A stretch of 64,000 bases of DNA from the NCBI GenBank assembly GCA_965204685.1, contig OZ242004.1, positions 2,852,001-2,916,000 of the forward strand, written 5' to 3'. The number at the start of each line of letters is the position of its first letter. Within the stretch, counting starts at the first letter, position 1. The translations under genes were made by a program, and so were the position numbers. Below are positions 58,704 to 64,000 of the stretch, piece after piece. This stretch comes from Bin87 sp965204685 (lineage in GTDB: Bacteria > Chloroflexota > Dehalococcoidia > Lucifugimonadales > UBA3495). Below the pieces are notes generated by a model. That model searched no databases, was not told the origin of the DNA, and saw nothing but the letters and a program-made list of their open reading frames with translations.

Positions 58704-61691
58704 ATGACCATCCAGCGGCCCCGCCACAGCGAGCCCAGCGCCAATAACGAGTTGGGTGATCTGCTGCGGGCGATGCTGTCCGGCTGTCAGGTGCGCTCCG
58801 AGAATACCCAGCTTATCGAGGGACGCCCCGGCCTGCAGCTGGACAATCTGATTACCGCGCCCGACCGCGCTCCGGTGGTGGTTGAAGCCGAATACGAGGC
58901 CGTGGGCACCGGCGAGGCAGACGCCGCCGTCCGCCTGGGCCTGCGGGTGGTGAACGAGGCTCACCCCATCGAAGCCGCCATAGCCCTGCGCTATCCCGAT
59001 ACCGTCAGGTTCGCCGGCAACCTGCGCGACGCGCTCGCAACCGCCCGTCTTTCCTACGCCGTGCTGTATCAGGACGGCAGCCGGTTTCCCGAATCGGGCT
59101 GGCTGGAAGGTTCCGTTGCCGACCTGGCCGACCTGATCCGCCTGGTGTCCGTGCCGCAAGAGGCCGTGGACACCGCCGCGGCCGCCCTGGAGCAGGGCAT
59201 CGAGCGGGCGGCGGTGATCCTCAACGAAATGGTTGCGCTGCGTCCCAACATTACCCCGGCCATCGCGCGACTGCTGGGGATGACCGACGTGCCGCAAACC
59301 CGCCGCATGGCCGGCGCCATCATCGCCAACGCCCTGGTATTTCACCAGCGCATCGCCGGAATGCACCCGCAGGTGAAACACCTGGGGCTGGTCTGCGGCC
59401 CCAGCGTCGCCAACCCGCAGGCGGAAACCCTGGCCGCCTGGACGCACATCCTGAGCATCAACTACTGGCCCATCTTTGCCATCGCCCGGGACATCCTGGA
59501 ACAACTCCCCGCCGGCGAAGCCGGCCGTATCCTCGCCGAACTGCGCGAAACTGCCCAGCAGGTAGACACCGCCGGCGTAACCAACGCTCACGACCTCACT
59601 GGTCGCATCTTCCAGCGGCTCATTGCCGACCGCAAGTACCTGGCTACTTTCTACACCCTGCCCCCGTCCGCGGCCCTGCTGGCAAGGCTGGCGGTGAGCA
59701 AACTGCGTGCGCCACCCCCTGCCGCTCATCCTGAGCCTGTCGAAGGACGTGGTTCGACAAGCTCACCACGAGCGGTTGACACAGTTGAAGGACTAATAGA
59801 TTGGGGCAATGCCGACGCCATCGCCGGCCTGCGCATCGCCGATTTCGCCTGCGGCACCGGCGCCCTGCTATCCGCCGTGTACGAGCAAATCGCCGCCCGC
59901 CACGCCAATGCCGGCGGCGACCCCGCCGCGCTGCATCCGGCCATGATGCAGGAAGTCCTCTACGGCTGCGACGTGATGCCCTCGGCCATACACATTACCG
60001 GCTCCACGCTGTCCGGCGCCTGGCCCAACGTCGGATTCGACCAGTCCCGCCTCTACACCATGCCCTACGGACGCCAGTCCGACGGCACGGTGAAAATCGG
60101 CTCCCTGGAACTGCTGCAATCCTCGTCGGCCATGACCCTCTTCAACACCAGCGACCCGGCAATGCGCACCGGCAGCGTGGGCGAGGAAACCGCGGCCCAG
60201 ATCACCGCCGACATCCCCGACGAGGGGTTTGACCTGGTGATTATGAACCCGCCTTTCACCCGTGCAACCAACCACGAGGGCGCCTACGCCGATGTTACCA
60301 ACCCAGCTTTCGCCGCCTTTGACGCCACCCGCGACGACCAGACCGCCATGGGCAACCGCATCAACGACCTGGGCAGGGACAGTTGTTATCACGGCAACGC
60401 TGGCATCGCCTCGGCATTCGCAGCGTTGGCGCACAGCAAGATCAAGCCGGGCGGCGTGCTGGCGCTGGTGCTGCCCCTGTCGGCGGCGGCCGGCCTGTCC
60501 TGGCAAGGCTTTCGTGAAATGCTGGCCACGGACTACACCGACCTGGAAGTATTAAGCATCGCCGCCAACGGCAAGGATATGTCATTCTCTTCCGACACCG
60601 GCATGGCGGAGTGCCTGGTCGTCGCCCGCAAACGCAACGTGGATATTGCGGCCAAGCGAGCGCATTTCGTGTCCCTGCGCCGCCGCCCGCAGGGGTTTGC
60701 CGAGGCTGCGGCCATCGCCAAAAACGTCATCGACGCTGACCCCCTCCGCAGCGTTGAAGACGGTCCCTATGGCGGCACACAGTTGACCGTAGGTGACGAC
60801 TTGTCCGGCGAGATGTTGACCGCTCCGCAATCCGCCGGCGGCGATAATTGGGGCAGCGTCCGCCTGCATGATTACGCCTTGGCGCAGACGGCCTACGCTC
60901 TGACCCAATCCCAACTCTGGCTGCCCGGTCAGCCGGCTCCGCTGGACTTGCCCGTCGCGGATTTGGGCGGCGTCGGCAAACTCGGCCTGGTGCATAGGGA
61001 CATCACCGGCCCGGCCCCGCGCGGCCCATTCAACAAAATCGCCCCCAGCCCAACGGCAACCTTCCCGGCCCTGTGGAACCATGACGCAAAGAAGGAAACA
61101 CGCATCGTCTGCGAACCCGACTCGCAGTTGCAAGCGCGTCAGGGCATGGAAAGCAAGGCTGCGGAAGTTTGGAGAACCGCCAGCCGCGCCCATCTGAATC
61201 TTGACTTCACATTCGGCTCGCAAGCGCTTGCCATTGCTTCCACCGATCAGGAATCCGTCGGCGGCAGGGTGTGGCCCAACGTAATTTTCAACGACAAGCG
61301 TTTTGACTACTCCTTTGCAATCTGGGGCAACAGTACGTTGGGATTGCTGTGTTACTGGTGGCACTCCAACCGCCAGCAGTCCAGCAAAGCCGGAACCACG
61401 ATCCGTGCCGCGGAATCGCTGCCCACCCTGGACCTCCGCGCGCTGACCGACGCCCAATTAACCATAGCGGAAAACATCTTCAACGACTTCCGCGACAAGG
61501 AGTTGCAGCCGGCCTACCTGGCCGACGCCGACGCCAACCGCGCCCGGCTGGACCGCCGCGTAATCTGCGACCTGCTGGGTTTCGACGACGGCGTGTACCA
61601 GGCGGTGCGGCGTCTGGCGGCCAAGTGGTGCGCCGAGCCGTCGGTGCATGGGGGCAAGCGCCGGCCCCGGGGTGCGGGCTTGGTGGTGTAG
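58704..61691 (+). CDS. N6-adenine DNA methyltransferase with possible N-terminal nuclease domain
   Basis: A 995-residue protein. Residues about 370-640 form a gamma-type N6-adenine methyltransferase: motif I DFACGTGALL (380-389) binds SAM and NPPF (515-518) is catalytic. The N-terminus has GLQLDNLI (D47) and VVVEAEYE (E61-x-E63), resembling an ExE variant of the PD-(D/E)XK core, so a type IIG-like restriction-methylation enzyme is possible but unproven. The C-terminal 350 residues may recognise DNA. Residues 341-357 (HPEPVEGRGSTSSPRAV) come from an inserted palindromic repeat. No separate specificity or restriction gene is adjacent; a TumA/TumE-like pair follows. There is no clear ribosome binding site. 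Confidence 0.82.
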   Translation: MTIQRPRHSEPSANNELGDLLRAMLSGCQVRSENTQLIEGRPGLQLDNLITAPDRAPVVVEAEYEAVGTGEADAAVRLGLRVVNEAHPIEAAIALRYPDTVRFAGNLRDALATARLSYAVLYQDGSRFPESGWLEGSVADLADLIRLVSVPQEAVDTAAAALEQGIERAAVILNEMVALRPNITPAIARLLGMTDVPQTRRMAGAIIANALVFHQRIAGMHPQVKHLGLVCGPSVANPQAETLAAWTHILSINYWPIFAIARDILEQLPAGEAGRILAELRETAQQVDTAGVTNAHDLTGRIFQRLIADRKYLATFYTLPPSAALLARLAVSKLRAPPPAAHPEPVEGRGSTSSPRAVDTVEGLIDWGNADAIAGLRIADFACGTGALLSAVYEQIAARHANAGGDPAALHPAMMQEVLYGCDVMPSAIHITGSTLSGAWPNVGFDQSRLYTMPYGRQSDGTVKIGSLELLQSSSAMTLFNTSDPAMRTGSVGEETAAQITADIPDEGFDLVIMNPPFTRATNHEGAYADVTNPAFAAFDATRDDQTAMGNRINDLGRDSCYHGNAGIASAFAALAHSKIKPGGVLALVLPLSAAAGLSWQGFREMLATDYTDLEVLSIAANGKDMSFSSDTGMAECLVVARKRNVDIAAKRAHFVSLRRRPQGFAEAAAIAKNVIDADPLRSVEDGPYGGTQLTVGDDLSGEMLTAPQSAGGDNWGSVRLHDYALAQTAYALTQSQLWLPGQPAPLDLPVADLGGVGKLGLVHRDITGPAPRGPFNKIAPSPTATFPALWNHDAKKETRIVCEPDSQLQARQGMESKAAEVWRTASRAHLNLDFTFGSQALAIASTDQESVGGRVWPNVIFNDKRFDYSFAIWGNSTLGLLCYWWHSNRQQSSKAGTTIRAAESLPTLDLRALTDAQLTIAENIFNDFRDKELQPAYLADADANRARLDRRVICDLLGFDDGVYQAVRRLAAKWCAEPSVHGGKRRPRGAGLVV
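59724..59776. repeat. Palindromic repeat inserted in frame (family D)
   Basis: GAGCCTGTCGAA (59733-59744) and TTCGACAAGCTC (59753-59764) form a near-perfect palindrome, flanked by CATC and CACCACGAGCGG. It is the common CCTGAGCCTGTCGAAGG-type element of bacterial genomes, here within a coding region and multiple-of-three in length effect, so the reading frame continues. Confidence 0.75.
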
Positions 61692-61789
61692 CCCTCAACG
61701 CAAACTTGCCCACAGTGGGACGTATGATATATCGTAACCAACTCCCAACCGCCTGGCACGTCAAACCGACTCTCGTCCGGAGGCCCCCA

Positions 61790-62062
61790 ATGCCAGCCAA
61801 GAAAGTAGAGCGCATACCCGTCCGTATCGCCCCCCGCAAGCAGTTTATCGCGGAAAAGCGGCGTATCGTTGAGGACTACGAACAGCGCTACGGAATGTCC
61901 AGCGCCGAGATGGCCGAGCTGGTTGACAACGACGCAATCGTGCCTACCATCGAGATGATCAAGTGGTATCACGCCTACGACGGTCTGAAATTCTTCCTCG
62001 AAACGACCCCCACGACTGGAACTCCTGGGACAACTACCGAAACGTTCACGACCGCCGACTGA
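61790..62062 (+). CDS. TumA-like antitoxin
   Basis: A 90-residue basic protein (PAKKVERIPVRIAPRKQFIA, then a helical KRRIVEDYEQRYGMSSAEM). It precedes and overlaps a TumE-family toxin gene, the position of an antitoxin; the last 20 residues are a Thr/Pro-rich low-complexity tail (ETTPTTGTPGTTTETFT). GGAGG lies 5-9 nt before the ATG at 61790. The antitoxin call rests mainly on context; the frame is probably real because the ribosome binding site is strong. Confidence 0.65.
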   Translation: MPAKKVERIPVRIAPRKQFIAEKRRIVEDYEQRYGMSSAEMAELVDNDAIVPTIEMIKWYHAYDGLKFFLETTPTTGTPGTTTETFTTAD

Positions 62063-62442
62063 GCGAGCATCCTTTCGTGGTCAGTTTCCGGGATACTCTG
62101 GTATTTGAGATGCCAGAAGACGGTTCCCGTCTTGATCTTGACGGTTTCGTGCAATGCCGGAATGGCGTCCTGTTGGAGGTTACGAAGAAATTCGACATCA
62201 GCTATGACATCCAGCGTAGGATGTACGTCCGCTGTTACCGATACCGATACATAGGCACCGTGCCCGGCGTTAGTCTTCTCCTTAAATACCACAATCTCCA
62301 CGCCGACCCTGATGACTACATCCACCGCGTCTATGACCCGGCAACCGGCGTTGAGCAATTTCACGAGTCGCTGCAACGCTACCAGTTTCCCACCTTTCCC
62401 GAAGTGCTGGACGAGTTGGAATACCTAGCGCGAGAGCTGTAG
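61963..62442 (+). CDS. TumE-like toxin (DUF6516 family)
   Basis: A protein of the DUF6516/TumE family, presumed RNA-targeting toxins. Its body has the typical layout: VVSFRDTLVFEMPEDGSRLD, DGFVQCRNGVLLEVTKK (acidic Glu after a beta-strand), RCYRYRYIGTV, then VYDPATGVEQFHES and FPTFPEVLDELEYLA at the end. The frame is open from a GTG at 61963 (159 residues, overlapping the antitoxin gene by 100 bp); a GTG at 62077 gives 122 residues and begins where family homology starts, making it the likelier start. The message overlap suits a coupled toxin-antitoxin pair. Confidence 0.68.
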   Translation: MVSRLRRSEILPRNDPHDWNSWDNYRNVHDRRLSEHPFVVSFRDTLVFEMPEDGSRLDLDGFVQCRNGVLLEVTKKFDISYDIQRRMYVRCYRYRYIGTVPGVSLLLKYHNLHADPDDYIHRVYDPATGVEQFHESLQRYQFPTFPEVLDELEYLAREL

Positions 62443-62484
62443 CGAGACGGTGCATAACGCTTTTATTGACGGGGGATTCAGACC

Positions 62485-62682
62485 ATGAAAGTACAGTACT
62501 TCCCGGACACCGATACCCTATACATCGAGCTGTGCCCTGATGTTGTGTGCGAAACTCGCGACTGGGATGAAAACACTCTGCTCGACCTGGACGAGATCGG
62601 CCGCCTCTGCGCCATCACTATCGAACACGCCAGCCAGCGCATTGATATCCTCGACTTTGCCTACGAACAAATCCCGGCCTGA
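62485..62682 (+). CDS. DUF2283 protein
   Basis: A 65-residue DUF2283 protein: the MKVQYFPDTDTLYIEL start, the acidic turn and LDLDEIGRLCAITIEHAS are the family signature. Such proteins are often found beside DUF4258 or other toxin-antitoxin genes and are suspected antitoxins. GGGGGA lies about 9 nt before the ATG. It follows the TumE-like gene by 42 nt and precedes the iron-ADH-like gene by 23 nt. Confidence 0.8.
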   Translation: MKVQYFPDTDTLYIELCPDVVCETRDWDENTLLDLDEIGRLCAITIEHASQRIDILDFAYEQIPA

Positions 62683-62705
62683 CAACCGACCCAGGAGTCT
62701 GCACC

Positions 62706-63890
62706 ATGCCATCCTCCACGCTGCGATACCGATACGATCCGCTGCACCAGAACATCATCTGCAACGAGGCGGCGATAAACGACCTGCCCGCAGTTGTGGA
62801 CGGCCTGGGCGCCAGCCGGGCGATGATCACCTGCGGGCCCACCATTTTGAGCGCGTGTGACGTGGTGCCGCGCGTCCAGGAGGCGCTGGGCTCGCGGTAC
62901 GTGGGCACGTACTCGGGCGTGGCGCCCCATTCGCCCGTGGACACCGTGGAAGCCGGCGCGGCGATGGCCCAGGAAACGCAGCCGGACATCTTCATCAGCG
63001 TGGGCGGGGGCAGCACTCACGACACGACCAAGGCCATCGCCGTCCTGCTCGCTGAGGGCGGCGACATCCGCGACTACGCCATCATCTTCGAGCCGCCGGA
63101 CAAGATCACCGTGCCGCCCACGCCGTCGCCCAAGGTACCAATCGTGAGCGTGCCCACCACCATGGGGTGCGCCGAGTTCAGCCGGGGCGGCGGCGGCATC
63201 ACAGACCACGAGCAGGGGCGCAAGCTCAGCATCGCCGGAGACGGGGTGACCCATCGCACGGTGGTCATCGACGGGCAGGCGCTGGCGACCACGCCGCTGC
63301 GGATCCTGGTCTCCACGGCCATCGGTCAACTGCGCATCGCCATCGAAACGGTGTATTCCACGGGACACAACCCCATTGGCGACGGAATGGCCCTCCACGC
63401 TATTCGCCTGCTGTTCGAGAATCTGCCCCATTGCAAGGACGGGGATATCGACACCCTGCTGGCCACCAAAACGGCCTGTGCCATGGCGTCGCTGGCGTCC
63501 TTCGGCGGGCTGGGACTGAACACCGCGACGTGCCATCACGTGGGCGGGCTGTACGACGTGCCCCACGGCGAGGCCAACGCCATCCTGCTGCCGCACAGCA
63601 TGCGCTACAACCTGGATGCCTGCGCCGACCGTCAGCGTCTGATCGCCGAGGCCATCGGAGTTGCCAGTTCCGCGATGACCGACGAGGAGGCAGGATTGGC
63701 TGCCGCGGACGCGGTGGACGAGCTGTGCCGCGAGTTGGAATTGCCTCGAACCCTGCGCGAAGTTGGCGTGCCGGAGGACGGGCTCGAGTACATTGCCACG
63801 GCCACGTTGCAGGACCGCAGCTTGAGCACCAATCCCAAGCCGGTGGTGGACGCCGGGCCGATTATGGAAGTGCTGCGGGCGGCTTACTAA
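62706..63890 (+). CDS. Maleylacetate reductase-like iron-ADH family protein
   Basis: A 394-residue member of the iron-containing alcohol dehydrogenase family, closest to maleylacetate reductases by layout (SVGGGSTHDTTKAIA near 98, then GLGLNTATCHHVGGLYDVPHGEAN near 267-289). The classical metal ligands are largely gone: the D-x3-H pair of the family (DALTH) is replaced by G207-Q-L-R-I211, and the third ligand aligns with T273; only the PHG histidine H287 remains. The NAD-binding GGGS loop is intact. CAGGAG lies 7-12 nt before the ATG. Substrate unknown. Confidence 0.86.
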   Translation: MPSSTLRYRYDPLHQNIICNEAAINDLPAVVDGLGASRAMITCGPTILSACDVVPRVQEALGSRYVGTYSGVAPHSPVDTVEAGAAMAQETQPDIFISVGGGSTHDTTKAIAVLLAEGGDIRDYAIIFEPPDKITVPPTPSPKVPIVSVPTTMGCAEFSRGGGGITDHEQGRKLSIAGDGVTHRTVVIDGQALATTPLRILVSTAIGQLRIAIETVYSTGHNPIGDGMALHAIRLLFENLPHCKDGDIDTLLATKTACAMASLASFGGLGLNTATCHHVGGLYDVPHGEANAILLPHSMRYNLDACADRQRLIAEAIGVASSAMTDEEAGLAAADAVDELCRELELPRTLREVGVPEDGLEYIATATLQDRSLSTNPKPVVDAGPIMEVLRAAY

Positions 63891-63898
63891 CCCCAGGG

Positions 63899-64000
63899 CT
63901 ACAGGTTCTCGATCTGCACTGGCTCCACCGGGTCGGGCAGGTCGAACCCGAAAACGCGTGAGTAGAAGTACAGTTCGGCTTCCAGCGCGCGCTTGATGTT
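63899..64000 (-). CDS. C-terminal end of an unidentified protein (partial)
   Basis: The last 33 codons and stop of a leftward gene that begins outside the window. The visible tail reads RALEAELYFYSRVFGFDLPD and ends QIENL. It is convergent with the iron-ADH gene. Too little is present to assign a family. Confidence 0.6.
   Translation of the reverse strand, partial: NIKRALEAELYFYSRVFGFDLPDPVEPVQIENL

Overview
The window is a GC-rich bacterial chromosome segment. The mix of genes (CaiB-type CoA transferase, acyl-CoA dehydrogenase, ECHDC3-like crotonase, FMN hydroxy-acid oxidase, HMG-CoA-lyase-like enzyme, orphan SbcD, Pro/Thr-rich CAP-domain surface protein, GLUG-repeat surface protein) together with several families of palindromic intergenic repeats suggests a free-living Chloroflexota, probably of the Dehalococcoidia/SAR202 kind. 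This placement is inference from gene content; there is no rRNA in the window. Genes lie on both strands in short operons, and TTG and GTG starts with good ribosome binding sites are common.

Layout. 0-9 kb: a small HTH protein with an AT-rich leader full of TGTAC sites, a PLP-dependent dehydratase, a HypE-like protein, tRNA-Glu, a DMT permease, a nitroreductase, an amidohydrolase, a PAC2-family protein and a leftward cluster of four tRNA genes. 9-16 kb: CoA transferase, ribokinase, a PD-(D/E)XK-like protein, two NUDIX proteins, ComF, a BNR-repeat protein and two small membrane proteins. 16-25.5 kb: HMGL-like lyase, the polyamine pair speD/agmatinase behind a structured leader, an ABC-2/GldG/DUF4340 export-type operon, and a CinA-like protein. 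25.6-33.3 kb: a leftward operon coaE - MoxR-type AAA+ ATPase - NUDIX CoA hydrolase - giant VWA protein, then a cupin, a cytochrome P450 and tRNA-Gln. 33.4-41 kb: a beta-hydroxyacid dehydrogenase, a CAP-domain surface-protein gene split by an IS1380-type insertion sequence with a 5-bp target duplication, and a phosphonate-type ABC transporter (phnDCEE). 41-49.5 kb: repeats, a GLUG-repeat secreted protein, an aspartic-protease two-gene module, a TPP enzyme, an FMN hydroxy-acid oxidase, RNase P RNA and an HpcH/HpaI aldolase. 49.6-55.6 kb: SbcD, a P1 peptidase, a Rossmann/DUF2520 protein next to panB, a small membrane protein, an SDR and SodC. 55.6-64 kb: an acyl-CoA dehydrogenase and crotonase interrupted by a DUF6883/DUF4926 module, DinB, a large N6-adenine DNA methyltransferase, a TumA/TumE-like pair plus a DUF2283 protein, and a maleylacetate-reductase-like iron-ADH homologue.

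The most unusual points are: (1) a DUF4926 domain fused in frame to a full-length crotonase directly after DUF6883; (2) a palindromic repeat inserted in frame in the DNA methyltransferase; (3) the IS-split surface gene, whose reading frame is restored exactly on removal of the element; (4) an AAA+/VWA chaperone pair embedded in a CoA-metabolism operon; (5) eight TGTAC-type sites upstream of a small HTH gene; (6) an Arg tRNA with anticodon GCG instead of the usual bacterial ACG; and (7) an ADH-family enzyme that has lost three of four metal ligands. Three other palindromic repeat families recur between genes. No CRISPR array, rRNA or prophage is visible.
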